Origin: Carnegiea gigantea
Taxonomy: Eukaryota; Streptophyta; Magnoliopsida; Caryophyllales; Cactaceae
Length of the DNA: 64,000 nucleotides
NCBI GenBank assembly: GCA_029747015.1
Contig: JAKOGI010001360.1
Span: forward strand, 82,501 to 146,500
Direction of reading: 5' to 3'
Positions 1 to 13,703 of this stretch are shown piece by piece; position 1 is the first letter of the stretch, and every line of letters begins with the position of its first letter. The notes below the pieces were generated by a model, which worked only from the letters and a program-made list of their open reading frames with translations, searched no databases and was not told where the DNA came from. The position numbers and the translations under genes are program-made.

Positions 1-880
1 AATAACTATCATTGGTATAATGAGCGGGCCATGCAAGAAAGGGTAGTGGCACGTACAATATTGATACTGTGAACATGTTAGCAAGTAGGGTTGATGCCCT
101 TGGTCAGAGGTTTGATAGGCTAGGTACTCCCAATCTAGGGAGTTCTTCTGGCACAATGTATGAGGTTGGTGCTTTGTATGAAATATGTGGCATCCAAGGG
201 CATTTGGCTGTTGAGTATTAAGCCCACTTCCAGGGAGTGGAGCACCACAATCCCATGCAAAACTTCAACCCACACCCACAAAACAACCTATACTCAAACA
301 CCTATCATCCCAGTTAGAGGAATCACCCAAATTTCTCCTATCGTAATTACGACCCCCACCACCTAAGGCCCCTCAGCCTCTCGGGTTTCAATACAAAGCT
401 CCCTGCGACCCATCTACCTAACCTCTTTAACCGAAGTCCAACCTAGAGAACCTTTTGGAGCGTTTTTATCCAAACGTAGTCCAAGACCAATGAAACTCTT
501 GGAGAATTAGTCACTCAATTGTGCTCCAAGTTTGAGGCTATGTCCACTCATCAGAAGATGATGAAAAATTAGATTGCTTAGACTGCGCAACAGGTGAGTC
601 ATTTGTCTAGACCCTAAGTACACCTACCAGGTCAACCTATTTCCAATTCCAAAGGTTAGATGAATGCTATTACTTTGTAGAGTGGCAAAGAGCTAGAAGG
701 CGCTAAAATGTCAATAAGGGAGGATGGGAGTGAAAATGAGGTAGAAGAGGCTAATGGAAAAGAGGTTCTAGTTAAACCTCAATCGCGATGTCAAGTGCTG
801 AGAAAAGCAAAGAGGTGCCCCCTGAGACTAGCACACCTCCGATGAAGCCTTACAATCCTCCTATTTGTTATCCCTCAGAA
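1..880 (+). pseudogene. gag: gag C-terminal part with CCHC zinc knuckle (Athila-like)
   Basis: In the frame around 90-370 the translation reads GQRFDRLGTPN, then a zinc-knuckle-like CGIQGHLAVE block preceded by EI, then a linker rich in N, P, H and Y (NPHPQNNLYSNTYHPS, RNHPNFSYRN) that is characteristic of Athila-type gag. The first Cys of the knuckle seems replaced by Tyr and the last Cys by Tyr plus stop. Frames change and stops occur at several places up to about 880. Gag normally forms the virus-like particle and binds RNA through the knuckle; this copy cannot. The N-terminal part of gag is outside the window. Confidence 0.7.
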
Positions 881-899
881 GCTATTTAAGGCGAAAGAT

Positions 900-1720
900 G
901 AGCAGAAGTATGGGAAGTTTCGAGAGATGTTAAAGAGATTCCCCATCAATATCCCCTTTGTGAAAGAAATCACTGACATGCCATCATATGCCAAATTCTT
1001 GAAGGATTTGCTTTTCAACGAAGGGAAACTACTGGAGAATGCTATAGTTGCCCTTACAGAAGAGTACAACGCCATAATTCAGAACAAGTTTTCCTCAAAA
1101 CTTTATAATCCAGGGAGCTTCTCCATCCCCTATTCTGTTGGGGATGTGGCCATCAGTAGGGCATTATGTGATCTTGGGGCAAGCATTAGCCTTATACCCT
1201 AGTCCATCTATAAGAAGCTGCAAGTGGGCAAAGTAAAGCATACTACCATCTCCTTGCAACTAGTTAACAGATCTGTCAAGTACCCCCTGGGTGTCTTGGA
1301 AGATGCCCCTTTGTAGGTGAGGAAGTTCTTCATTCCCTGTGACTCCATTGTTATGGAGATGGAGAAAGACTCTCGCATCCCTATCATCCTAGGGAAGCTT
1401 TTGTAGCTACGGTGGGAGCAATGATCGATCGATGTTAAGAATGGAAGACTTTCCATTCAAGTGGGAGATGAGAAGGTGGAATTGCACCTACCCAAGATCA
1501 TGGCCAACCCAACTCTCGATGACACTTGCCGCAGAGTTGATGTGTTGGAAAGGGCACTCAATCAGGAAGCCTTGACTTGCCATTTTGTGGAGGATCCTTT
1601 GGAGGCCACTCTCGTAGGCTGTGGTGTGACTGAACCATAAGCTAGGGAGAAAGAGGAGTATGCCAGACTTCTTAATGCATCTACTGCATATACACATAAG
1701 CAGAGCCCCAAGGAGGTCCT
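900..1720 (+). pseudogene. Ty3/gypsy aspartic protease region (Athila-like)
   Basis: The open stretch 927-1202 begins FPINIPFVKEITDMPSYAKFLKD and ends with ALCDLGASISLIP, the plant gypsy protease active-site block (D-L-G-A-S in place of retroviral DTGA). After a stop, the same frame continues with SIYKKLQVG, KHTTISLQL, VKYPLGVLED and RIPIILGK, the usual distal protease sequence. Stops at about 1201, 1315 and 1404 break it. The domain normally processes gag-pol. Its position between gag and RT agrees with the family. Confidence 0.8.
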
Positions 1721-1724
1721 TAGT

Positions 1725-2935
1725 GTGGATGCCTCAACCTCACAAGAGAAAGAGAAGAGCACATCAAAGGTAGAGCTAAAACCTTTACCTCCCTATCTCA
1801 CGTATGAGTTTCTCGATCCTGAACATCAGTTCCTTGTCACTATTAGTGCTAAACTAGATGGCCCCAAACTTGAACAATTATTGGAAGTGCTTAAAAAGCA
1901 GAGGGGTGCCATAGGTTATAGCATTGATGATATCAAGGGACTAGTTCCTTCCCTTCACAAGCATCAAATGTTTCTTGATGAAAGTCATAGGCCTCTCGAC
2001 AACCTCAATGCGGTTTAAATCCAAATATGCAAGTGGTTGTTAAAAAAGAGGTTGTCAAACTACTTGACACTGGGATCATCTATCTTATCTTAGATAGTGA
2101 ATGGGTGAGTCCAGTTTAAGTAGTGCCCAAGAAGGGTGGCATGACTGTCATCAAAAATAAGCATGATGACCTCATATCGATTGGGACTGTTACTCGATGG
2201 TGAATGTGCATTGATTATCGCAGATTGAATCAAGCCACCTGGAAACATCACTTCCCCCTCCTTTTCATTAATTAGATGTTGGAAAGGTTACCGAAGCATT
2301 CGTTCTTCTGTTACTTTGATGGTTATTTAGGTTTTTTTAAGATTCCTATCCAATTCGATGACCTGGAGAAGACGACTTTCACATGCCCCTACAGCACCTT
2401 CGCTTATCGTAAGATGCCTTTCGGGTTATGTAATGCCCCCGCCACCTTCCAACGACACATGGCCGCTAAATTCTCTAATTTTATCGAGAACATCATGAAG
2501 ATGTTTATAGATAACTTCTGCGTCTATAGAGGTACATTTGGCTTGTGTTTATAAAATCTAACTAAGGTACTTCATCAATATGAGGAAGTCAACCGAGTAT
2601 CGAATTGGGAAAAGTGTCATTTCATGGTACAGGAATGGGTAGTACTGGGGCATGTTATTTTTGCTAGGGGCATCGAGGTTGAGAAAGCTAAAATTGAGGT
2701 TATAGATCGATTGCCCCCTCTGACATCAATAAAAGGGGTACGAAGTGTCCTTGGTCATGCCGGATTTTATCGTCGCTTTATCAAGGACTTCTCTAAGATT
2801 GCTAAACCTCTAACTCAACTTTTGGCCAAACATGCCCCATTTGTGTTTACTGATGAGTGTCATGAAACTTTTTATAGGATTAAGCAGGCATTAATTTCTG
2901 CGCCCATTATACAGCCACCCTGATTATGCTAGTAG
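1725..2935 (+). pseudogene. Ty3/gypsy reverse transcriptase, broken, with mutated active site
   Basis: 1725-2018 gives the linker before RT (LPPYLTYEFLDPEHQFLVT, GYSIDDIKGLVPSLHKHQM). Then follow a frame-broken CIDYRRLNQAT block near 2212, and at 2276-2554 FCYFDGYLGFFKIPI, TTFTCPYSTFAYRKMPFGLCNAPATFQRHM and IMKMFIDNFCVY. The last is the catalytic FxDDF box with the second Asp changed to Asn. 2624-2923 carries the connection domain (VLGHVIFARGIEV, LGHAGFYRRFIKDFSKIAKPL). RT would copy element RNA into cDNA. The D-to-N change together with stops and shifts means this copy cannot. Confidence 0.9.
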
Positions 2936-3290
2936 AACGCAGTAGGGGCAGTTTTGGGGCAGAGCAAGGACAAGAGACCAGTGGTGATCTACTATGCTAG
3001 TGGAACACTAGATGAGGCTTAGTCAAATTATACAATAATTGAGAAGGAGTTGCTTGCGATCATGTACGCATTGGAGAAGTTCCGACCCTATCTTTTATCC
3101 TCCAAGGTCATTATGTACACTGACCATTCTGCACTCTGGCATCTCCTTGAGAAGAAGGACGCTAAGCCTCACCTCATTCGGTGGATTCTACTCCTACAAG
3201 AGTTCGACCTGGAGATCAAGGATAAGGGGCCGAAAATGTGGTTGCTGACCACCCTTCCAAGCTCATTATTGAGAGCTCCGATTGTCCCCT
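2936..3290 (+). pseudogene. Ty3/gypsy RNase H region
   Basis: After a frame break at about 2930 the reading continues with [51 protein letters not shown] and [22 protein letters not shown]. These are the conserved RNase H blocks with the E of EKELLA and the D of YTDHSAL present. RNase H removes template RNA during reverse transcription. A stop (TAG) replaces a codon in LDEA-SNY near 3019, and the reading shifts just after 3230. It sits directly between RT and integrase, as expected in Ty3/gypsy. Confidence 0.85.
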
Positions 3291-3294
3291 GAAT

Positions 3295-4625
3295 GATGCC
3301 TTTCTTGATGAGCACTTATTGGCCATCTCTACTAGCTAAGCTCCATAGTTTGCTGATATCACAAACTACCTAGCTTCAGGGATCCTACCACATGGCATGT
3401 CCTCCCATGAGAAGAAGTTCTTCTATGATATTAAGCAATATTTTTGTGAGGAGCCTTTACTTTATAAGCTATGTTAGGATGAAATCTATAGGCGTTGGCT
3501 CCCTGAGGAGGAGATTCAGAGCGTGATTTCTTATAGTCACGGCTCTCCCTATAGAGGACATACTAGTACCTCTAAGACTGTAGTGAAGCTCCTCCAAAAT
3601 GAATTCTTTTGGCCTTCATTGTTCAAGGACGTCCACCACTACGTTCATTCATATGATCGTTGCCAAAGGTCAGGAAATCTCTTCTGAAAGAATGAGACAC
3701 CTCTTAACTTTATCCTAGAAGTTAAAATATTCGATGTCTAGGGCATTGACTTCATATTAGTTGTTGTGGACTACGTCTCCAAGTGGGTGGAGGCAATGGC
3801 TAGCCCAACCAATGACTCTTGGGTTGGGGCTCATTATTCAAGAAGATCATTCTTCCCCGTTTTGAGGTCCCGAGGGTGCTTGTTAGTGACAATAGGACAC
3901 ACTTCACAGATAAGAAACTTGAAGCCCATTAAAGAAATATGGAGTGCACCATAAGTATGGACTTGGCTACCACCTTCAAAGTAGTGGCCAAGTGGAAATC
4001 TTCAATAGTGAGATTAAATCTATTTTGGAGAAAATGATCACTAGATCACACAAGGATTGAGTGGACAAACTTGATGACGTCCTGTGGGCCTATTGCACCG
4101 CCTTCAAAACTCCCATTGGCACAACTCCTTTCAGACTGATCTACGGTAAACTTTGTCACCTCCCTGTCTAGAACACAGGGCCTATTGGGCCATCAAGTAC
4201 CTCAACTTTGATTTGAAGTCTGCAAAGGAAAAGAGGTTGCTATGATAGAATGAACTTGAGGAGATCCGTTTTTATGCTTACGAGAGCTCAAGGATATATA
4301 AAGAGAGAGTGAAGAGGTGGCATGATAAATAGGAGGGAGTTTAAGGAAGGTGACTTAGTGCTTCTTTTTAATCCTAGATTGAAGCTCTTCTTGGGAAAAA
4401 CTCTGCTCTCGATGGTTAGGCCCTTTCAAAGTGCTCAAAGTGTACCCGTATAGAGCTATTGAGATCGATACTAATGCGACGGGTTCCTTCAAAGTAAATG
4501 GTTCTATGCTTAAGCATTACATTGATATCGAGCCAATTGAGGGGAAGGTTTCTTATGACCTCCCCATTGTTCCCTCCACTTAGAGGGGCACCAAAGGTCA
4601 GGCTCGGGATATAAAACGAGCGCTT
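3295..4625 (+). pseudogene. Ty3/gypsy integrase, heavily decayed, plus the pol C-terminus
   Basis: Pieces in several frames match the integrase order. The HHCC-type zinc domain region lies near 3400-3700 (HVHSYDRCQRSGN; the first residues are altered). The core follows with a VVDYVSKWVEAMA block at 3766 and NDSWV. Near 4060-4200 are [23 protein letters not shown] and LIYGK. Near 4500 is NGSMLKHYIDIEP, and RGTKGQARDIKRALLGW at about 4590 resembles the usual end of Athila pol polyproteins. Integrase would insert the cDNA. Many stops and shifts prevent that here. Confidence 0.75.
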
Positions 4626-4639
4626 CTTGGATGGTAACC

Positions 4640-4950
4640 CAACCTTTACTACTTTTGGAAAAAAAAAGTCGAAAAGGGAGGAAAAAAGTCAAAAAGTTGA
4701 CAAGTGGAAAAATTTTGAGTTAGGACAGACGCACGGCCAGCCGTGTATAATACACATGGTCGCGCATTTGAGGCAGAAAGAGCTTATAGAAACGCACGGG
4801 CAGCCATGCGTTTTCACACCACTATGTGCCCCTAACTAAAGCACACGACTACTCATGTGCCTTGCACACGGCTGTGCATATGGGTTTTTAACCCCCTTCT
4901 TTACTTGATACTCCCTTTCCCTCTCCCCTTTTCGCTTTCGCTCTTTCCCT

Positions 4951-5022
<72 letters not shown>

Positions 5023-5448
5023 TCAATCTTCTCTCTCCCTTGCCACCGATGGCCCACCCCCTCCTCCGGCCACCGGCATCGCCGTCGGCTCACTTTTTCT
5101 CTCTTTTCCTTTCTCCCTTTTTGAAAACCCAGACTCTCTCCCTATCCTTCTTTCCCTTCAACAACCACCCACCCCCACCCTGTCCCCCACAAGCGCCGCC
5201 GCCGGCCATTTCACTCCCCTCATCGGAGTCCCCCTCATAGCCTGAATCCCCGTTTCACCATTCTCTCTTTTCCCATTGAACCCCCCAAACCCTTACCCTT
5301 CATCCTCTCTAATCGACACTTTCTCTTTACTTTGAGGCTTGTTTTGCTCAATCGGGTGCTCCATTAGGTTGAATTTTGATTGAATTGGTGAACTTGGGCT
5401 AATTTGGTTGGATATTTGGATTGAATTGTTGCTTCCACCTCCATCGCC
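4640..5448 (+). other. Spacer between pol and the third ORF, with CACGGC-rich segment
   Basis: No gene is seen here. 4725-4880 holds repeated short palindrome-like blocks such as CACGGCCAGCCGTG and CACACGGCTGTGC. Similar blocks recur in the LTR at 9060-9220, followed there too by GAGGCAGAAA. 4900-5300 is pyrimidine-rich and contains the dinucleotide tract listed separately. A leader or promoter for the downstream ORF is possible but not shown. Confidence 0.5.
4955..5022. repeat. (TC)n-(AC)n compound microsatellite
   Basis: About 46 bases of TC repeats are followed directly by about 22 bases of AC repeats. It lies in a pyrimidine-rich leader between pol and the third ORF of the gypsy element. 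It creates a false serine/leucine/threonine-histidine open frame that should not be read as a protein. Confidence 0.95.
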
Positions 5449-6520
5449 ATGGCAGCCATAGGCAAAGCTTCTGTCTTTTCATCAGCCCCCAAAAAGAGCT
5501 TTAAGGCTACCACTAGCTCCTCTAGCCACCCATCGGCTTCTCCCCGAGGTAATCATGCCCAATCTCACCTCCCCCATGTGCAAAATAAGCATGACATTGT
5601 TTTTATTGATGGTACACAACATGAACGTTATGATGCTTTGGTTACTAGGAAAATCAGTGAACTTAAGTACATTGATATTGATTTGTTACAAGCATTGGGT
5701 TTGTGGGATAACTTGAATGCCTTGCTTGGTGTTTTGGAATGGCAAGATTATATGTAATTGAGGTTTCCTGTGTATGAGAAACTGCTTTTGGGAATTTTTT
5801 AGCTTATTTATAATTGATGAGGATGGGGAGTTTGATAATGGTCATTGCTACATTTGCTTTCGATTAGACAATTTAACACATGAGATGAATTTAGGCTGAT
5901 TTAGTGAACTATTGCACCTCTCAGTCAATGGCACAGCCGATTTTATTCATCGGGATTATAGCTGGGCTGACATTTGGAGCAAGATAACTTGTAATGCTCC
6001 CCCTCATATCTCCCATTCTTGTAAAGCCAACTCTATATGCAACCCCATCTTTGGATATCTCCAGCGCCTTACGGCGAACAGTGTTTTCCATAGGTTTGAT
6101 AGCCAAGCGGGGCCTAGGAGGTGTGAACTGTTTATCCTATGGGTGGCTTTGCATTGGGTTCGCCTCTAGACTTCCTTCCACATCATGACGCAGCTTGAGG
6201 AGCAAGCTAAGAGCTATACCTCTATCATGTTATCACCCTTGCCTATAGGTTGGGGCTTAGTAACCTTTTCCCCCTTATGCCTGTCCTTTGTGAGAGTGCA
6301 CGTCTAAACCTAGAAGCTTGTGTACACATAGAAATATTTACAATGGTGGGCAACCAAATCTGGGTCAATAATCATGGTCGTGCCCTCATCCTCTTACTCG
6401 ACCCTTCCCACACCGCTGTTCCTAATGAAGCCAATTATAGTTATGACGATGGCCTCGATGGTGAGGGCAGTGATGGCGATGAGCCTGATTGTACCCAACC
6501 TCTCGATGGGGGCACCATGT
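5449..6520 (+). pseudogene. Athila-type third ORF (retrotransposon ORF-1/env-position protein), broken
   Basis: 5449-5757 is open for 102 codons from ATG. It ends with a block reading HERYDALVTRKISELKYID, then LLQALGLWDNLNALL, which resembles the plant 'Arabidopsis retrotransposon ORF-1' (Athila) domain: RY..L..R.I...RYID...L..LG. After a TAA and several stops the similarity continues in other frames. The pieces are PVYEKLLL near 5770, ICFRLDNLTHEMNLG near 5870, a W-rich ADIWSKIT block near 5970, and VITLAYRLGLSNLFPLMP near 6240. The position after pol, where env would sit, fits Athila. The function of this protein family is not established. The copy is not translatable beyond the first piece. 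Confidence 0.65.
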
Positions 6521-8779
6521 AGGGTACTCGTGGGTCTGCTCGCCCCCAGCCACAGCTCCCTTCCACTAGCACTACTCATGATGAAGCCTGCCTCTCTGGC
6601 CCCTTTAGCTCTAAGGGAGTCCCCCTTTGTCAGTTCCTTTCTAATCAGTTTGCTCACCTCCACTTCCGACCTAATCATGTGAGGGAGCACTCCTAGGGGC
6701 ACGATGATGTCCTTCGCTGCCAGGATGAGTGGGACCGCCGGCAGTAGAACCTCAAGCGCCATCTCTACTACGTCTATGAGCACTTTCAGTGGCCCTACCC
6801 TCCTCCTGATTGAAGGCCTAGTGGTCCTCCTAGACCCTAGTGATACATTATGAGTTTATGCCCTTCCCCTTCTTTAGCATGTCTTTATATTTCACTGGTG
6901 ATAATGAAAAGACTAAGCATGGGGGTGTGTTCTCATGAGCACTTGGATGGTTATGCTAATTTATGGTGCATTTTGAGCTATTTAAGCTGTGGTTTGTGGT
7001 TTACCGTGGTGTGTATATCCCCTTACATTCAGCATGCTCGCGTCTAGATCTTAAGTTTCATTGTAGCTTAGGTGCATCTCTAGGGTGCATCAGTATTAAT
7101 TTCATTTTCTATTTAGGAAAGCATATAGGATAGTGCATATAGGTAGGTGATGCATTGTATATATATTTCTTATTCCCTAACCATTGGTCTCAAGTGGGGA
7201 CGTGTTGAATGGGGCTTTACAAGACTGCAAGGTAATTCTTCCAACCCTATTCCTCATTTGTCCACTAGCTGACTATCTAGGTAGATTTAGTGCTTTGAAA
7301 AAAAAATTTAAAAAATTGGGAAAAAGAAAAAAGGGGCTTTCAAAAACTTCTCCTGTGATAATGAGCCAAGACATTGGTGGTTAGTCGGTTGACACGGTTG
7401 TGGTTACATGTGGGTTGTTTGTGACAATTACTTTCCATGGTGTCTTTGAAAAGTGTTGACTGCATTGTTTGGGTTTGCATAATGGTTGCCTTTAAAGCCC
7501 CCTTATCATGATTGACTATTCCTTCCAAGTGGGATATTTCTGGGGCTGGTTATGTGTTTGTTAATTTGACCATTGAGACTTTTATGCTTGTTTAGACTAT
7601 TCATCTATATAGTCTCACTGTTTTATTTCATAAGTGACCCTCCCATGTGCGTCCCTTCTAGAACTTAGTCTGTTTCTATTTAAGGCTACACATATTCTAT
7701 GCATTTGATGATATGATAGAGGCATTCTTTGATTGATTAGTAGCCACATAGCTAAATGGCCATCCTGAAACTTATGTTACACCCTTTGCTAGCCCTTTAT
7801 GCCTTTACATGATTTCTCTTGTTGCAAATCTAATCATTTACCCCTAGGCCTTGTATGATTTCCTACCCTTATGGCAGGATTAGGTGAAGTTTTGTTTCAG
7901 CGAGTTTTGCTAGGCAGCGTCAGGTGTAAGCTTTCTCGTTTGGTTGGATATCTTCTGTGTACTCGTTAGGTTGATAGTATGCACGGAATGAGTTGATGTT
8001 AGACTTTGGATTGTTTACTACATGAAAAAAAAAGAGGGAAAAAAAGAAAAAAAAGAGAAAAGATAAAAAAAAAAGAGGATGAAATGAAAATAAATGTTGG
8101 CATGGTTGGTGACTTCGATGAAATTGATTTGCCTTAGCTCATTCCTAGGCCCATTTAGGGGTTTACGTGTCAATATGGTTAGTGGGAAGGTATGACAGCA
8201 TAATGTAATCTTTGAGGTGTGTGTGATGCCTCTTAGTATCCTAGCTTTAACCCCACATTCCCAAATTCATTTCCCATGCTTAGCTCTAGCCTAAGCCCCA
8301 TTACAACCCATAACAAGTCCTCTGGATTGTCATTTGCATGTGCATTTTAGTCATGGAGGATCGATAATATGACCAAGCCTATGGTAAGGTTGCTACATTT
8401 GGGAGGATGATTGAGAGAGAGCAGCGTGTTTTTAAACACATGAGAGGGAGTGCATCGGCTTTGTTTCCCTCATGAGAGTTGCTACCAGGCCTTCTAGTCC
8501 ATCCTTGTTTGGAAGCACCATGATTGGGATGCGGGTGTGGTACAGGATAACTAGATGTTGAGTTAAACAATATGGTCTTTCAGGTGATTTTAAGAGAGTT
8601 TTGAAACTACATATTTACGCTTTGAATTGTCCCACTGGATGTGCACATTTATGCTTGATTTGTCTGATTTTCTAATGGCGTTACCTAAGGAAGCAAGTAA
8701 TTAGAAGTTTCGATCCCCTGTCAGTTCATTCATGTCTTAGTCTTGCTTGGGGACAAGCGAGAGATAAGAATGGATGAGT
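6521..8779 (+). other. 3' untranslated region of the gypsy element; no gene seen
   Basis: No coding similarity was recognised. At 8022-8090 there is a long A/G-rich tract (AAAAAAAGAGGG, AAAAGAGAAAAG), and 8741-8775 reads CTTGGGGACAAGC followed by purine-rich sequence. The latter is the motif that commonly precedes the 3' LTR of Athila/Tat elements and probably contains the polypurine tract. Confidence 0.5.
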
Positions 8780-9777
<998 letters not shown>

Positions 9778-12110
9778 TGTGATTATAAAATAATTCAGAC
9801 AGTTTATAAATGGTTTTTCAAGAACTAATGCCACATTCGCAGGTTCCCTTTACTTTAGAAATTTTTTAAGTGAACTGATCATAATTAGTAACTCATACTT
9901 AATGGATGAGCTTCCTTTGCAAAAGTCAGAACTAGGAGTTGGAAGATAGGTGTGAGCATTAGTTGGCTGGAAAAAAAAAAAATATCTACTATAACTGTGA
10001 TCTGGCTTGGACATTATGTACTTATGAACATCTTCTTGTCCATTTTAAAGTTTAAATTTTAAGAAGGAAAAGCTAAAATAAAAGCTTAAAGCTGAACAAG
10101 AAACTGAAAAGTTATATTGTTGTGTTGTGATTATGTGTCAAAATTAGTTCGTCAATCACCAAAAATTTAGGAGAGAAAGAAAGATGTTAAACCATGGAGG
10201 TGAAATTATCACTTTTGATTAGCAAGTGTGAATAGAAACTAACAACAATAGTATACCATAAATCTATATCAGCCTCATCTAAATATCGAGTTTGTGAAGG
10301 TCAAGATCAAATTCATATAGGTTTATCCTAAGCCTTTATTTGATAACGTTAGGTAGCTAAAACAGATATCTCTTCTTATTTTGTGTCCTATGAGCATATC
10401 AACAAATCGAAGATGTAGACAATGACGTAACAGTTTGACAAAGAAAGCACATATAAAACCTTGCTTACTCAAAAAGTCTGAACTCATGCTATATTTTCCT
10501 TGTTAACCAAATTGTAGTGCAACATCAACCACAACTTGAATTATATTTACAATTTTTTTAAAAAAAGTTAAATAGAAGAACAATTAAAAGAAAAATAAAT
10601 AACACCATGAAATTTGAAGAAAAAACTAAATAAAGAGTTGAATCTATAAGTGAGCACTTGCCACATCCACCAACTCAGTGCAATAGCGGCAACAGACTTG
10701 TAGCAACAACCCCTGTCATTGAGGTAACATATAGCAGCTGCCGCTAAGACAAGGCAGTGTATGCAACAACATGCAAAGAGATAGAGACAGATTGTATTAG
10801 AAATATGAACGTTATAGGACAAATCATCTAATTATTTATAGAATTTTACCAGCATGGATTGTTCTTCATTCAAAAAACTAAGTGCAATTGACCTCTAAAC
10901 ACTATAAAGTCTTAATTTGTTTCAAAACTATAGCTTCTGATCCATAATCATAAACCTTAGATTCAAAATGAACTGCAATACAAAGCTACTAACTTGGCAT
11001 CACACAACATAAACTGCAACTTTATTCTTCACTATAAAGATGTAATCAAAGGATAAGAATGCAACGGTGGGTTATGCAATGCCAAACCAGTAGAACAGTA
11101 GCAATAGTGGCATTAGTGAATAAGAAGTCACTAATGGAGGAGGTCATTTGTATGTACTTCATATGACGGTAGATAAGATTGAGATTTCTTTGATGCCCCA
11201 TTGGGTTTGAAATTGAGCTACATTGTGCCTCTAAATTCTAAACTACAGTAGTTCGTTCTCACCTATAAATGCACTCTAACAAAGTTGCTCAATTACCTAA
11301 AGCTTTTTCAATTGCAAATAATTTCAAAAATCAAAGGGGCCGACACTTTAGAACATCTATTTCTACACACTCGCATCGCTAAAAATAAAAACATGCCTAA
11401 AGAAAGTGACATGAACTTCTTATTCCCCCCTCCCCCAAGGGGATGAGGGAGGGAGTTGTTCTAAAGCCACAAGCTAGCTACAAAAATTGTGTTAAAATTA
11501 AGCTAATAGAACTTCCAAGCATCATCAAAAAACTTTTCTTTAATTGCATGAATTGAAGACCAGAAGTGAATCAAAATCCATACTAGAGTGATCTAACCGA
11601 AGGAAAACTGCTTTAAAAAAACCTTTATATAGTGCGGTATGAGTTCTTATAAATCTCTATGCTTTGCCTTGGTCAGATCTAAACCCTTTGCCTCTAAGAA
11701 CAAGATAAGGTACTCAATACATTTGCAACAATGGAACTATCCCTCCATCACATGTACACCCACAAGAAAACAATGAAGAGTACAACTATGCATGCCTTGA
11801 TAACAATGTACAACGCAGAGTAAAACTAGAGCAAAGCACAAGTGTCTTCATAGAATTATCAATAACAATAAGATCTTATGCAAAATCACCATCTAATTGA
11901 AAACCAGCCTAAAAGATACTATGATAAAATTTTCTAAAAGAAAGATAATTGTTCATGATTCATAAAAGCGCTACGAGCATTTTAGTAACTAAGCTACTAT
12001 CCTTCTCAAGAAAGGACCAAATTTCTTCACACCGAAATCAAGTATCCACCAAGCAACCGAGGCAATTGTGAATGAAAAATCATATTCTAAACATGCAAAC
12101 ATACAACGAC
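9778..12110. other. AT-rich intergenic DNA, nothing recognised
   Basis: Short open frames only, no domain similarity, and no clear repeats or termini were seen on either strand. It may be very old transposon sequence. Confidence 0.5.
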
Positions 12111-12114
12111 AACA

Positions 12115-12226
12115 ATAACAACTCCTCTTAGTATGGATCTCACTCTCATAAGATCTGGGAGATCAAAATTTAAGTAGCCTTATGCCTGCGAGCACCTACA
12201 CAAGTAGAGAGACTGATTTTAAGAAA
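12115..12226 (-). mobile_element. Possible degenerate Au-type SINE 3' fragment
   Basis: The + strand reads GATCTGGGAGATC, then GTAGCCTTATGCCTGC, then GTAGAGAGACTG. This resembles, in order and spacing, the reverse complement of the 3' half of plant Au SINEs (GGTCTGGGGAGGGT, GCAGCCTTACCCCTGC, AGAGAGGC). The tRNA-derived head with A and B boxes is not recognisable, so this would be a truncated or decayed copy. Confidence 0.4.
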
Positions 12227-13703
12227 CCCACAAAAAATTTTGAAATAAAATCTTTTGAAAACATAAGCACTAAAAATAAATACTAATCGATATTAGATAT
12301 CAAACAAATGAATAAACAATGCCAGAATCAAGTGTAACATATTAATATTATAAAAATTATGTAACCCATGAGACAACATTATTACATTGTAGTGAAACTA
12401 CAATCAACAAATAATAAATATCTAGATGCATAGATAAATGGAGTAGAATATGGGATAGAGTAAAAGCTACTAAGCAACATGCTTGACCCCAAAGGCACCC
12501 ATGCTCCATGAAAAACTAACTAATGAAGACCCAATAAAGTTGATCAAAATGAATAAATAAGTAAGTAAATAAACAGATACATTAAAAAACTCATCTATAA
12601 GATTATACTATATGATACTTATGACCATTAAGCTCAGCTGCAACCGGGACTAGAGATTCTACCTATAGTTTGCTACCTTAATCTTAGAACACCCAAAAAT
12701 TAGATTTTTTCTACTTAGCATCCTTCAGGATTTCAACATTAATTTTTTCAACCCTGACATTTTTTACTTAATTGTCACCATCCTTAATCATTGAGACATG
12801 TTTAATGTAGGACCCAAGTGTAGTGAGATAATGATAAGCTAGATAAAGTAGCCTGGAATGCCCCCAACTATCCCTTTTGCAAGTGGTTGGGGACTTGGTA
12901 TTTTGAAAATTATTTAAGCAAATAAATAGAGAGAAATGATCGCATAAAGGCTAAGTTAAGGTAAAACAATGTCTTTAGAGAGAGAGTGGGTAACAAGGGA
13001 TCTCATCCTTACTATTCATCATCCTAAAAGGCATAAAAATATGATTATTCAAACAACAATATCAAATGACAGCAAAACGACAATCGATCATTATATTTTT
13101 CAAACTCTAGATGGACTATCACTTAAATTGCTTGCTACTGAAAACTCAGGTGGTTAAAATCAAATAACAAATGTTTGGGTTGAAAATATTAATGTTGAAA
13201 ACTTGGAAGGTGCTAAATGCAAAAATCCCCCAAAAATTCCTAAGTTGGTCACTGCCCTCTATAAGTCTCGCCTGGATCAGATTAGTTTGATAACATTATT
13301 CTAGTTTTTCCTAGGTCTATCTTTCCTCTTTACACTTTGGAATGTGATTCCTCTCAGACCTCATTGCATAAGCATCTAAACTCCATCTCTTGATCTAATC
13401 GAACAATCTAAGTCTCATCTTTCATATCTTGTCCTCAATTAGTGCAACTCTGACATTCTCTCTAATCATTTCACTTCTTGTCAGATCCAATTACACATGG
13501 AGACACATGCAACAGATCGTCCTCATCTCTACCACCATCATGTTTTGGAGATGAGTCTTGTTTATTAGCCAACACTCTAGGCCATCTATTTTTCACGTTT
13601 GCGCTATTGAAGTGGTCCTATGAGAATGTCCTACGATGATGTCATGTCTGAACCTTCAAGGCATTCGCTAGGGATCGAGGAGGTGCATTCAAATGATGAA
13701 CAA
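12227..13703. other. AT-rich intergenic DNA, nothing recognised
   Basis: No coding similarity, RNA gene or repeat structure was seen on either strand. Confidence 0.5.

Noticed and set aside
4857..5240. 127-codon open frame with a Leu-Ser run and a Thr-His run
   Set aside because: It is generated by the (TC)n-(AC)n tract and a pyrimidine-rich leader; no domain and no similarity.
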